Part shown: one piece after another, positions 1-5,609 of the stretch
How the letters are laid out: every line of letters begins with the position of its first letter
Position numbering within the stretch: the stretch's first letter is position 1
IMG/VR virus record: IMGVR_UViG_3300032323_003594
Location: 1 to 22,285 of that record
DNA from: a virus
Length of the DNA stretch: 22,285 bases
Direction: 5' to 3' (one strand)
The notes under the pieces: model-generated
Told to the model about the DNA's origin: nothing
Database searches by the model: none
Seen by the model: the letters and a program-made list of their open reading frames with translations, nothing else
Program-made: the position numbers and the translations under genes

Positions 1-902
1 GTCATGTTGTTGCCTAACAGCTCCTCATCAAACCACAGAGTTTTGGAAAGTAAAGCGTCATCTACTTCAAAAATTCTATCGAACCCAATCTGATCCATGG
101 ATTCATTGATTCTATTTTTGATAAACTCTTTTAAAATAGGAGCTGATAAATTTTCTTCTGCGGTGCCATTAACCATCCAATCCACAATCTTGCTTTCGGA
201 TTTGAAAGCTTCATGTGCTTCGTGCTTAATTCGCTCTATCAATTCATCGTCGAACAATTCAGGATGCTCTTCGCGAATGGTGTTGATCAACTTTACACCA
301 ACCAGAGCATGCAGAGCTTCTTCATTGCGTGTGTATTTAACTTGCTGATCTGTGTCTTTCAAGACATTTTTGAAACGAGCAAACCAATTAATAATATAAA
401 ATTGAGAAAATAATGAAACATTTTCTACAAACAATGTGAATAAAATCAATGCGTATAGATATTGCTTTTTAGAATCTTTGTAGAATTTGTGGGTGTATTT
501 TCTGAGATACTTAACACGACCCTGAATCCACTCCAGTTTTAGGTTTTCTTCAAAAATGTCATTGAGACCAAGAACATCAAGCAATCTTTCGTAAGCGTTG
601 TTGTGAATAACCTCAACATTCGCCATTACATAACCAAGATCTGATAAAGATGGATGTGGTAGATTCTCTCCCAACTTTGCCCAAAATGTTTTTACTGCAA
701 CTTCAATTTGCCCAATTGCTGACAGTGTTCGAATTATAATTTCACGCTCTTGATCACTTAATTCAACTTTGAATTGCTGTACATCAGATTTGAAATTGAA
801 TTCTTTATCCGTCCAAAATCCATTGTGCATAGCCTCTATGAATTGATCTGTCCAAGGATATCGATTCGGCTTTCTGCTTATTTGCTCACTAAAAATGCTC
901 AT
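1..902 (-). CDS. nrdB: Ribonucleoside-diphosphate reductase class I small (beta) subunit, C-terminus cut by window edge
   Basis: Supplies the di-metal/tyrosyl radical cofactor with which NrdA reduces ribonucleoside diphosphates to deoxyribonucleotides for phage DNA synthesis in the cytoplasm. I translated the minus strand from ATG at 902-900 and read 300 residues with no stop before the window edge. The ligand pattern of the family is complete: E67, E97-x-x-H100, E160 and E195-x-x-H198. The expected radical tyrosine is Y104, four residues after the first histidine. Family members are about 375-390 residues, so roughly the last 80 are outside the window. The gene is divergent from the gene at 1036, with an inverted repeat between them. 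NrdA is not in view. The family assignment is secure. Confidence 0.95.
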   Translation of the reverse strand, partial: MSIFSEQISRKPNRYPWTDQFIEAMHNGFWTDKEFNFKSDVQQFKVELSDQEREIIIRTLSAIGQIEVAVKTFWAKLGENLPHPSLSDLGYVMANVEVIHNNAYERLLDVLGLNDIFEENLKLEWIQGRVKYLRKYTHKFYKDSKKQYLYALILFTLFVENVSLFSQFYIINWFARFKNVLKDTDQQVKYTRNEEALHALVGVKLINTIREEHPELFDDELIERIKHEAHEAFKSESKIVDWMVNGTAEENLSAPILKEFIKNRINESMDQIGFDRIFEVDDALLSKTLWFDEELLGNNM

Positions 903-988
903 TGTTGATTGATTGTTTTCTATTGTATCGTATTGCATAAATTTGTCAAACTGGTTTCGTTCGATTATTTAGCTTGTGTTTTTGGTTC

Positions 989-1016
989 AAACATCGCTGT
1001 TTAAAAAGCGATGTTT
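989..1016. terminator. 10-bp perfect inverted repeat in the divergent nrdB/1036 spacer
   Basis: AAACATCGCT (989-998) and AGCGATGTTT (1007-1016) are perfect complements around an 8-nt loop. The arms end in A- and T-rich tracts on both strands, so it could act as a weak bidirectional terminator or as an operator hairpin. It lies upstream of both flanking genes, so a role at the divergent promoters is as likely as termination. Confidence 0.45.
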
Positions 1017-1019
1017 TGA

Positions 1020-1026
1020 CTAAATA
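1020..1026 (+). promoter_or_regulatory. Late-promoter-like heptamer CTAAATA
   Basis: CTAAATA ends 9 nt before the GTG start at 1036. It belongs to the (T/C)TAAATA series seen in front of many genes of this window, but with a longer gap than the usual 5 nt. Confidence 0.4.
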
Positions 1027-1035
1027 CTGATACTT

Positions 1036-1368
1036 GTGAAGACTAAATGGACAGATGAAATGCATTTGATGTGCGAATGGGATGCTCGACAATCCTTTCC
1101 GAGAAGAGCGGATGGTATGCGTCCAGAAACCATAAATTGGAAAGATTCTTACAACAGCAAAGTTGGAGTTAGTGATGGAACAGCTAGTACTCGCGCTGCT
1201 GCAAACCCCATGCAACAATCATTCATTGGTGAAATGGAAGAAGATGAAGCTGTATCAAAATCTGAAGTAATCAGCTTGATTGATGATATGTTAAATGATC
1301 TGAATCCTAATTCAGAGCTTGATAAAAAAGCAATATTGCAATTATCATTGTTGAAAAGAAAACTATGA
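1036..1368 (+). CDS. Hypothetical phage protein, 110 aa
   Basis: I do not recognise this family. The product is soluble-looking with no signal peptide or membrane segment. The N-terminal half is rich in Trp, Met and Arg (about residues 5-40). The C-terminal half contains an acidic helix-prone stretch (about residues 66-105) and ends in a basic tail. The start is GTG, 9 nt after a CTAAATA element; no Shine-Dalgarno is evident. Its stop overlaps the ATG of the next gene by 4 nt (ATGA), so the two are probably translated together. The neighbour carries a capsid-targeting-like N-terminus, so this small protein could act with it in the virion, but that is inference. Confidence 0.65.
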   Translation: MKTKWTDEMHLMCEWDARQSFPRRADGMRPETINWKDSYNSKVGVSDGTASTRAAANPMQQSFIGEMEEDEAVSKSEVISLIDDMLNDLNPNSELDKKAILQLSLLKRKL

Positions 1369-2219
1369 AAAACTTCGAAGAATTTTATAACGCCATTTCT
1401 GAAATGGCGCTTACTGATTTTAAAAAAATCGGAAAGTGGGATGACAAGAAAAGTAGACATGGATATGATAAAGCGTCTGTTGGGATTCTGAATTCCGACG
1501 CTGGTGTTCGTAAGATACAGGATGCATTCAACAAAGTCAAGCTTGCGGATTTCAATCTTTATTTTGTAAAGCAGCCGAATGCTTGGACTCATGAACAAAT
1601 CGGCAAAACGACGCCCGAATTTATAAAAAAGGCTTTTAATTTAGAAGTTGGAAAAGATATAAAAAATCCCGATAATGGAGAAATAAGTATCATTTTCACA
1701 AATAATGCAGCTGCTGAACGAACCCCCTTGACTCCTTGGACTATTGCGCATAGAATAGGACATGCCTTTTATTCAGAGAAACAAATACGCAGATCCTCAA
1801 GTATTGAAGATCATATTAAAAATATAAATAATATATTTAAATATATTCTCGATGATTGTTATCAATATACAAATAAAAAAAGTATATACTTAGGAAGTAA
1901 TGATTATATATTCAGAGATTTTATAGAAAATATAGGAACATTTAGAAGTGCTAGACTTAAAAAATTACCAAGAACATTTGAATTCTTTTATGAATGTTTT
2001 GCTCAGTGGTTGTTATCAAATGGAAATTTAAAATTTAATGATTTTCCCAAGGTTTTAAAAACTAGTAACCGTAAAGCATGGGGTAAAGATACTGGACGTT
2101 ATTATAAATTAGTGGATGAAGATCTAGCAGATAATTACAAGAGTGATTTGATTTATGCATTTGAAAACGCATTTAGAGATTTATTAGATTCAAATCTTGA
2201 TAATATTTCAATAATGTGA
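1365..2219 (+). CDS. Putative capsid-targeted internal protein with degenerate zincin-like HRIGH motif
   Basis: 284 residues. The N-terminus (MKNFEEFYNAISEMA) has the aromatic pattern shared with the genes at 15585-17708 and resembles T4 capsid-targeting sequences, with a possible prohead-protease cut after ISE. In the middle lies TPWTIAHRIGHAF (H129-R130-x-x-H133), which looks like an HExxH metallopeptidase helix whose catalytic Glu is Arg. About 75 residues later an aromatic segment with ECFAQ could supply an acidic ligand. The fold is therefore zincin-like at best, and catalysis is doubtful. The second half of the gene is markedly AT-rich. The start overlaps the upstream gene by 4 nt. Packaging into the head is inferred from the N-terminus only. 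Confidence 0.65.
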   Translation: MKNFEEFYNAISEMALTDFKKIGKWDDKKSRHGYDKASVGILNSDAGVRKIQDAFNKVKLADFNLYFVKQPNAWTHEQIGKTTPEFIKKAFNLEVGKDIKNPDNGEISIIFTNNAAAERTPLTPWTIAHRIGHAFYSEKQIRRSSSIEDHIKNINNIFKYILDDCYQYTNKKSIYLGSNDYIFRDFIENIGTFRSARLKKLPRTFEFFYECFAQWLLSNGNLKFNDFPKVLKTSNRKAWGKDTGRYYKLVDEDLADNYKSDLIYAFENAFRDLLDSNLDNISIM

Positions 2220-2240
2220 TAAAAAATATCAACACTCAGA

Positions 2241-2247
2241 CTAAATA
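2241..2247 (+). promoter_or_regulatory. CTAAATA heptamer before a small ORF
   Basis: CTAAATA lies 15 nt before the ATG of the 24-codon ORF at 2263. The spacing differs from the main series, so a promoter role is uncertain. Confidence 0.3.
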
Positions 2248-2262
2248 GATTTGCAAGAACAA

Positions 2263-2337
2263 ATGTTTTCAGAAATTACAAGAAAAGGTTATTTACAAGC
2301 CCGCCCGTTTAATTGCGGATGGAGTATTGTAGTCTAA
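2263..2337 (+). CDS. Possible small ORF, 24 aa
   Basis: Reads MFSEITRKGYLQARPF followed by NCGWSIVV and stop. It lies between the 1365 gene and a strong terminator, downstream of a CTAAATA element. An in-frame TTG at 2251 would add four residues. I see no family or ribosome binding site. It may be a real micro-protein or simply the leader of a short transcript ending at the terminator. Confidence 0.3.
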   Translation: MFSEITRKGYLQARPFNCGWSIVV

Positions 2338-2369
2338 TCATTTTTAAGTAAACAAAACAAAATGATTAG
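2334..2369 (+). repeat. 11-bp inverted repeat preceding the terminator
   Basis: CTAATCATTTT (2334-2344) pairs perfectly with AAAATGATTAG (2359-2369) around a 14-nt loop. It overlaps the stop codon of the small ORF and directly abuts the terminator stem. The two hairpins share G2369, so they may compete or stack. Confidence 0.6.
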
Positions 2370-2390
2370 GCTCCTACGGGAGCCTTTTTT
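2369..2390 (+). terminator. Rho-independent terminator
   Basis: GGCTCC (2369-2374), loop TACG, GGAGCC (2379-2384), then six T (2385-2390). This is a textbook intrinsic terminator that closes the 1036-2219 transcription unit before the RNA region. Confidence 0.9.
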
Positions 2391-2627
2391 ATTATACACA
2401 AGTGGCTTATGACGAGGGAGTGCCAGAAACGCCCAAGAGTACGGATTGACCGAGGTCGAAGTTGAAAAGCTTGGATAAAAGAAAAAAAATGTAGAGAGAT
2501 GTTGACAACCGGGGAAAGTCGTGGTACAGTGACTACATCAATCGCTGACGGCGCTGCCGACACCGAAAGATACCAACCCGAAAGCGAGGTTGTTCAAACA
2601 GTTCTTTTACATTTCAATTTCAAAAAC
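2391..2627 (+). other. Leader spacer of the tRNA region, no gene seen
   Basis: It contains the promoter at 2502-2530 and, after its start site, small hairpins. One is CGGC-GCT-GCCG near 2548-2558; another is CAACC/GGTTG around a CGAAAG-containing loop near 2576-2595. I see no convincing coding region; the open frame on the other strand crosses the promoter and looks spurious. It may be the 5' leader of the tRNA precursor. Confidence 0.5.
2502..2530 (+). promoter_or_regulatory. Sigma70-type promoter for the tRNA region
   Basis: TTGACA (2502-2507), a 17-nt spacer, and TACAGT (2525-2530). The -35 is a perfect match and the -10 has four of six consensus bases. It sits after the terminator and about 100 nt before the first tRNA sequence, so it is the best candidate for host-polymerase (early) transcription of the tRNA array. 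Confidence 0.6.
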
Positions 2628-2693
2628 GCTCTCATCGTCTAACGGTTAGGACATTTGGTAGGACAAAAAATCAATGATTATTTGTATGTTCGA

Positions 2694-2700
2694 TTAAATA
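2694..2700 (+). promoter_or_regulatory. TTAAATA late-promoter-like element
   Basis: TTAAATA is followed by exactly 5 nt and then ATG (2706) of the endonuclease gene. It selects this ATG rather than the upstream in-frame TTG at 2655, which lies inside the tRNA half. Confidence 0.6.
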
Positions 2701-2705
2701 ATAAT

Positions 2706-3482
2706 ATGAAGACATGCCCTAAGTGTAATCACCTTCACGGTAAGAATGGAACATTTTGCTCAAGAACTTGCGCTAATAGTAGAGTTTGGTCTCCACTCGA
2801 TAAAGAGAAAAGATCAAAAGCGGCGATTAGTTCAGAAAAAATGAAAAAGGCAGCCAAAGCACGGAAAGATAAAGTTCTACCTCTAGTAGAAAAAATCTGT
2901 GCATGCGGTGAAAAGTTTCAAATTAAGTATTATTCTAGTAAACAATACTGTTCGATAAAGTGTTCCAATCTGTCACCGAAAAAAGGTGGTTATAGAGAGG
3001 GTTCAGGTAGAAGCAAATCGGGATATTACAGAGGCATATATTGCGGCTCAACATATGAGTTATGTTGGGTGATCTATAACTTAGATCATAATATACCATT
3101 TTCGAGGTTCGAAGGTTGCATTAAAAGCGACAATATATGCTATTACCCAGATTTTCTTCTTGAAGATAAAATTACTATTGTCGAAATAAAAGGTTTCGAA
3201 GATAAGGAAAGAGTTAAACGTAAAAAAGATCTTGCTATAGAACGAGGCTACAATGTCAACATTCTATATAAGGAAGATTTAGAGATAATGTTCAAATATG
3301 TATATGAAAAATATAATACTAAAAACTTTCATACATTATATGATGATTATGCTCCAATATACGAATATACATGTAATAATTGTTTATCTCTGTTTCAAAG
3401 AGATTTCAAAATAAAAACAGAAATTAAATTTTGTTCAAGAAAATGCGCTGGTAAGTTTCGTGCTTATTCACGCATACAATAA
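2706..3482 (+). CDS. PD-(D/E)XK homing-type endonuclease with zinc fingers
   Basis: 258 residues. The N-terminus has two treble-clef-like Cys clusters (CPKC at 4-7 with C18/C22; CACG at 66-69 with C82/C86). The nuclease core follows: E118 in a STYEL motif, D149 in YYPDF, and E160-x-K162 in IVEIKG, the typical PD-(D/E)XK triad on a GIYCGSTYE-type fold. A third Cys cluster (YTCNNC and FCSRKC) ends the protein. The gene lies inside a split tRNA, as expected of a selfish nuclease that invades conserved tRNA sequence. Start chosen at ATG 2706, 5 nt after TTAAATA; the longer frame from TTG at 2655 is less likely. DNA target and activity are inferred. Confidence 0.85.
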   Translation: MKTCPKCNHLHGKNGTFCSRTCANSRVWSPLDKEKRSKAAISSEKMKKAAKARKDKVLPLVEKICACGEKFQIKYYSSKQYCSIKCSNLSPKKGGYREGSGRSKSGYYRGIYCGSTYELCWVIYNLDHNIPFSRFEGCIKSDNICYYPDFLLEDKITIVEIKGFEDKERVKRKKDLAIERGYNVNILYKEDLEIMFKYVYEKYNTKNFHTLYDDYAPIYEYTCNNCLSLFQRDFKIKTEIKFCSRKCAGKFRAYSRIQ

Positions 3483-3524
3483 ACCTACAAATCGGAGTTC
3501 GATTCTCCGTGGGAGTATTTTAAT

Positions 3525-3599
3525 AGCGGGGTAGAGCAGACTGGTTAGCTCGGGAGTTTCATAAGCTCTAGGTCGTGGGTTCAAATCCCACCCCCGCCA
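3525..3599 (+). tRNA. tRNA-fMet-type (CAT), initiator-like
   Basis: The acceptor is A-GCGGGG against CCCCGC-C, giving a mismatched 1-72 pair (A-C) as in bacterial initiators (C-A in E. coli). D-stem GAGC/GCTC has the A11-U24 pair typical of initiators, and the T-loop is TTCAAAT. The D-arm region and T-loop closely follow E. coli fMet. The anticodon arm is GGAGT-TTCATAA-GCTCT, so the three G-C pairs of true initiators are only partly kept. Discriminator A, no full CCA. Elongator Met or Ile2 (CAU) is the alternative. Confidence 0.85.
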
Positions 3600-3603
3600 C
3601 CTT

Positions 3604-3671
3604 TAATGTATCGTCTAATTAGGACTCCTCCGACGCTGGAGGGAATGTAGGTGGAAATCCTACTGCATTAA
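3604..3671 (+). tRNA. tRNA-shaped gene without a 7-nt anticodon loop
   Basis: Acceptor TAATGTA/TGCATTA pairs over 7 bp (one G-U). D-stem is GTC/GAC. T-stem GTAGG/CCTAC encloses an atypical loop TGGAAAT. The anticodon arm is CCTCC-GACGCT-GGAGG: a 6-nt loop, or 8 nt if the closing pair opens. No U33 can be placed, so no anticodon is assignable. It may be non-decoding, a frameshift-type tRNA, or decayed. Confidence 0.6.
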
Positions 3672-3679
3672 CTTTTTTA

Positions 3680-3717
3680 GGGTAGTTCGTATAGCGGCAA
3701 TTACAGAAGACTTGGAA
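3680..3717 (+). pseudogene. tRNA 5' half, Pro(TGG)-like, truncated at the anticodon loop
   Basis: GGGTAGT acceptor strand, D-arm and 5' anticodon stem GAAGA followed by CTTGGAA (anticodon TGG), after which homology to a tRNA ends. No 3' half is found after the following HNH gene; a complete tRNA-Tyr begins there instead. Its acceptor strand GGGTAGT can pair fully with the 3' acceptor strand of that tRNA-Tyr (ACTGCCC). An intact tRNA-Pro(TGG) exists at 4914. Confidence 0.65.
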
Positions 3718-3728
3718 TATACATTTGG

Positions 3729-3735
3729 TTAAATA
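3729..3735 (+). promoter_or_regulatory. TTAAATA late-promoter-like element
   Basis: TTAAATA then 5 nt then ATG (3741) of the HNH gene. It lies just past the tRNA 5' half, so the inserted unit carries its own element. Confidence 0.6.
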
Positions 3736-3740
3736 TCACA

Positions 3741-4169
3741 ATGAAGCAAAATCACACAGAGAAAATTTCTGATAATGATTTATTAGAAGCGTATTATAAT
3801 TTTCAACACATCGGGAAAGTTTCCGTTCATTTTAATCTTCCACATATTACGGTTTGGAGACGTTTAAAAAAACTTGGCGTTGAAATCAAAAGTGTCAAAA
3901 CGGGAATAGCGATTCCACTAGAGGAAATACTAAACGGGGAGCACCCTTATTACCAAACATTTAAACTCAATAAAAGGCTCTTAGCAGAAGGAATTTTCCG
4001 TAATGAATGTGCTATATGCGGGATCAAGGAGTGGAATTCTCGCTCTATCTCAATGCAACTGGATCACATTAACGGGTGTTCTCATGATCATAGGTTAGAA
4101 AATTTAAGAATGATTTGTCCAAATTGCCACTCCCAGACTGATACGTGGTGTGGTAAAAATAAAGGGTAG
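3741..4169 (+). CDS. HNH homing endonuclease, 142 aa
   Basis: The N-terminal third is helix-turn-helix-like (about residues 12-48, ITVWRRLKKLG) and probably recognises DNA. The C-terminal HNH domain has zinc ligands C90-x-x-C93 and C126-x-x-C129, the LDH motif with H109, N121 and H130. The HNH gene at 8794 has the same length and the same positions for all these residues, so the two are paralogues. It follows a tRNA 5' half directly, and its TAG stop lies within the first bases of tRNA-Tyr (4164), so insertion is flush with tRNA sequence on both sides. Likely a selfish element of tRNA genes. Confidence 0.85.
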   Translation: MKQNHTEKISDNDLLEAYYNFQHIGKVSVHFNLPHITVWRRLKKLGVEIKSVKTGIAIPLEEILNGEHPYYQTFKLNKRLLAEGIFRNECAICGIKEWNSRSISMQLDHINGCSHDHRLENLRMICPNCHSQTDTWCGKNKG

Positions 4170-4246
4170 GTATACCGTTAAGGAGACGGTCTGGTCTGTA
4201 AAACCAGTGCCTAAAAGCTCGCTGGGATCGTTACCCAGACTGCCCA
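4164..4246 (+). tRNA. tRNA-Tyr (GTA)
   Basis: Acceptor GGGTAGG against ACTGCCC (last pair G-A mismatched). The anticodon arm is CTGGT-CTGTAAA-ACCAG, giving GTA. It has a long class II variable arm as expected for bacterial Tyr, and T-stem CTGGG/CCCAG with the atypical loop ATCGTTA. The first six bases overlap the end of the HNH gene. No CCA encoded. Confidence 0.8.
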
Positions 4247-4253
4247 CTTTTCA

Positions 4254-4449
4254 TTCGGGAAAGACCCGAAAGACAATCAGGGTTTCGGTCGCCTGATGTA
4301 AAAGAAAAGACCGAACAATTTTTCGATTAGAGATGGAGTTAGCCATGAAAACGGGGATATACTAGTTCTCCTCTTCGTGAGTAATTTAAGGAGCCGCTAA
4401 CGGCTAACTACACAACCCCTCGGTCAAAGGTTATAATCGAAAGTTTTTT
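4254..4449 (+). ncRNA. Structured RNA with an H-type pseudoknot and nested long stems
   Basis: A hairpin TTCGGG/CCCGAA (4254-4270) is followed by a pseudoknot: stem 1 ATCAGG (4276) with CCTGAT (4292), stem 2 TTCGGTC (4284) with GACCGAA (4309). Then a 9-bp stem TTTCGATTA (4321) with TAATCGAAA (4434) encloses an 8-bp stem AGTTAGCC (4337) with GGCTAACT (4402). A run of six T follows (4444-4449), which may terminate. CTCGGTC near 4419 could compete for GACCGAA. No ORF or canonical tRNA lies inside. T4 encodes two stable RNAs of unknown function among its tRNAs; this could be an analogue. No tmRNA tag or group I core was recognised. Confidence 0.55.
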
Positions 4450-4453
4450 AATT

Positions 4454-4505
4454 GGGGTGCGCAACATAAGGGCAACGATTGGTTCGAACCCAATCCGCTC
4501 CACCA
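4454..4505 (+). ncRNA. Minimal tRNA-like element with T-arm and encoded CCA
   Basis: Acceptor-like GGGGTGC pairs with CCGCTCC over 6 of 7 positions. A perfect T-arm follows (ATTGG-TTCGAAC-CCAAT), then A and CCA. Only 17 nt separate acceptor and T-arm, too few for D- and anticodon arms. The CTCCACCA end resembles tmRNA 3' ends, but no tmRNA 5' domain is found. It could be a tRNA remnant or a tRNA mimic. Confidence 0.5.
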
Positions 4506-4514
4506 ATTTCAAAA

Positions 4515-4588
4515 GCAGCCGTAGCTCAGCTGGATAGAGCACTCGCCTTCTAAGCGAATGGTCACTGGTTCAAATCCAGTCGGTTGTA
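4515..4588 (+). tRNA. tRNA-Arg (TCT)
   Basis: Full cloverleaf: acceptor GCAGCCG/CGGTTGT, D-stem GCTC/GAGC, anticodon arm CTCGC-CTTCTAA-GCGAA (TCT), T-arm ACTGG-TTCAAAT-CCAGT, discriminator A. No CCA encoded. Confidence 0.93.
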
Positions 4589-4596
4589 CTTTTCAA

Positions 4597-4665
4597 TGCT
4601 CGCTGGAATCCTGCATATCGCGATCAGGATAGCCTGTGCTGTGAGAACCAGACGGTGAGCAACCA
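4597..4665 (+). ncRNA. tRNA-like element without canonical T-loop, ending ACCA
   Basis: TGCTCGC (4597) pairs over 7 bp with GTGAGCA (4655), followed by ACCA as a discriminator plus CCA would be. Inside are a hairpin ATCCTG/CAGGAT and inner pairing of TGG with CCA, but no TTC-type T-loop and no recognisable anticodon arm. It sits between tRNA-Arg and tRNA-Gly and has tRNA size. Confidence 0.45.
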
Positions 4666-4670
4666 ATTTC

Positions 4671-4741
4671 GCGCTATAAGTGTTACGGCAGCACATCAGA
4701 TTTCCAATCTGAGAGCGTGGGTTCGACCCCCACATGGCGCA
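4671..4741 (+). tRNA. tRNA-Gly (TCC)
   Basis: Acceptor GCGCTAT/ATGGCGC, anticodon arm TCAGA-TTTCCAA-TCTGA (TCC), T-arm GTGGG-TTCGACC-CCCAC, discriminator A. Confidence 0.92.
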
Positions 4742-4912
4742 CTTTTTACCACGCCACATACGGCAGTGCGATTCGTATGTGAGCGTTTGTATTGAGTTTG
4801 TACTAGCCATGCAAATAAGACATACATCGTATTCCGACGCACGATAGTAAAACTAGGTGGCTCTAGATAATATCTATCCTCTGTGAATCTCGGTAGTGTG
4901 GTGAAGTTTTTT
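4742..4912 (+). other. Spacer with hairpins, no gene seen
   Basis: It contains an 8-bp hairpin CACATACG (4755-4762) with CGTATGTG (4774-4781), a weaker ATCGT/ACGAT hairpin near 4826-4854, and AGATA-A-TATCT near 4865-4875, then a T-run before tRNA-Pro. No canonical tRNA or convincing ORF. It may belong to the family of structured spacers of this array. Confidence 0.4.
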
Positions 4913-4913
4913 T

Positions 4914-4987
4914 CTAGACGTATTTCAGCTTGGTAGAATACCTGATTTGGATTCAGGAGGTCGTCAGTTCAACTCTGACCGTCTAGA
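4914..4987 (+). tRNA. tRNA-Pro (TGG), CCA encoded
   Basis: Acceptor CTAGACG/CGTCTAG perfect, anticodon arm CCTGA-TTTGGAT-TCAGG (TGG), T-arm GTCAG-TTCAACT-CTGAC, discriminator A followed by C, C, A (the triplet ends at 4990). This one clearly encodes the CCA end, unlike its neighbours. Confidence 0.93.
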
Positions 4988-4993
4988 CCAATT

Positions 4994-5095
4994 AAACATG
5001 TAGTTCAGTGGTAGATCACATCTTCTCTATGATGGTAAGCTACGCCGCAAAAGAGAGAAGCTCTGAGGACGCGGGTTCAATCCCCGCCATGTTTA
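4994..5095 (+). tRNA. Aberrant tRNA: no 7-nt anticodon loop, 36-nt variable region
   Basis: Acceptor AAACATG/CATGTTT and T-arm GCGGG-TTCAATC-CCCGC are perfect. The D-stem GTTC/GATC has one mismatch. The anticodon arm is CATCT-TCTCTA-TGATG (6-nt loop, T-T closing) or a 4-bp stem with 8-nt loop. About 36 nt (5035-5070) then separate it from the T-stem, longer than usual class II arms. CTTCTCT in the loop can pair with AGAGAAG in this insert. Decoding identity is unassigned. Confidence 0.55.
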
Positions 5096-5106
5096 AGATT
5101 TTTTAT

Positions 5107-5195
5107 GGGTGTGTGGTCGAGTCTGGTTTATGGCGTCGCACTTGAAATGCGAAGGTGGTGAAAGCTGCCCGTGGGTTCGAATCCTACCGCACCCG
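5107..5195 (+). tRNA. tRNA-Ser (TGA)
   Basis: Class II tRNA: acceptor GGGTGTG/CGCACCC, anticodon arm TCGCA-CTTGAAA-TGCGA (TGA), long variable arm, T-arm GTGGG-TTCGAAT-CCTAC, discriminator G as in Ser. Confidence 0.93.
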
Positions 5196-5204
5196 CTTTT
5201 TAAT

Positions 5205-5275
5205 TGGCATATAGCGTAATGGTAGCGCAACTGACTTTGACTCAGTGTGTGGGGGTTCGACTCCCTCTATGCCTG
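5205..5275 (+). tRNA. tRNA-Gln (TTG)
   Basis: GGCATA pairs with TATGCC and position 1-72 is unpaired (T-T), in line with the weak first pair of Gln tRNAs. D-stem GCG-type, anticodon arm ACTGA-CTTTGAC-TCAGT (TTG), T-arm GGGGG-TTCGACT-CCCTC, discriminator G. Confidence 0.9.
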
Positions 5276-5281
5276 CTTTTT

Positions 5282-5445
5282 CAATGTGTTGGCCGTGATG
5301 ATGTAATTTACGAGGCCGAAAGAATAGGTGACTGCGTATGCGGTGATATGCTGTATCGAATTTACAGAGAAGCTTCCAATAGGACGACAAGCCCGGATAC
5401 TTGAACAAATTTCTGCTATTCAAACTTCATCGTTTAAACACATTG
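5282..5445 (+). ncRNA. Structured spacer RNA closed by a 9-bp stem
   Basis: CAATGTGTT (5282-5290) pairs perfectly with AACACATTG (5437-5445), enclosing about 145 nt. Inside are local hairpins: GGCC/GGCC near 5291-5316, CTGTA/TACAG near 5351-5367, and TTGAA/TTCAA near 5401-5423. It lies in a 333-bp gap between tRNA-Gln and tRNA-Lys that has no convincing ORF. The open frames here are short and cross the structures. Confidence 0.45.
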
Positions 5446-5453
5446 GTTTTGCT

Positions 5454-5489
5454 CGTAGGCGGTTCTATGGTAATTCATTGCTGCCTACG
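5454..5489 (+). ncRNA. Hairpin CGTAGGC/GCCTACG with 22-nt loop
   Basis: CGTAGGC (5454-5460) and GCCTACG (5483-5489) form a 7-bp stem. The rest of the gap to 5609 has only a short GATT/AATC hairpin near 5568-5580 and no gene that I can see. Confidence 0.4.
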
Positions 5490-5609
5490 GGTTCTAAAAT
5501 TTCAACTTTTTCTACCTGATAAGAGCCTATAAGGAACGGTGATATAATGATCGTAGTGCTTCGGCCAGATTGTTTGAATCGGGCGAATCCTGTATGGTAG
5601 AAAGTTTTT

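Larger units (their letters stand above)
2628..3517 (+). pseudogene. tRNA gene (Glu-like) split by a PD-(D/E)XK endonuclease gene
   Basis: The 5' half starts at 2628 with acceptor strand GCTCTCA and a Glu-like D-arm (CGTC, TAACGGTTA, GGAC) and runs into the anticodon stem near 2657. The 3' half (about 3486-3517) has T-stem CGGAG/CTCCG with loop TTCGATT, then TGGGAGT and A. The acceptor strands pair over 7 bp (two G-U). The anticodon loop is missing, and removing the ORF does not rebuild a normal anticodon arm and variable loop. The roughly 55 non-coding nucleotides of the insert are too few for a group I core. The insert ends pair (TTTGGTAGG with CCTACAAA, one bulge). Most likely a disrupted tRNA. 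Confidence 0.75.

Noticed and set aside
2366-2563. 65-aa minus-strand open frame
   Set aside because: It covers the terminator and the promoter of the tRNA region; composition looks non-coding.
2658-3489. Group I intron in the tRNA
   Set aside because: Almost all of the insert is coding; there is no space for the catalytic core and I saw no conserved core motifs.
4254-4505. tmRNA
   Set aside because: The CTCCACCA 3' end and pseudoknots suggested one, but no 5' domain with a TTCGAC-type D-loop and no Ala-rich tag frame could be found.
4562-5519. Several open frames of 60-82 codons across the tRNA array
   Set aside because: They run through intact tRNAs and structured spacers on both strands, so they are accidental.
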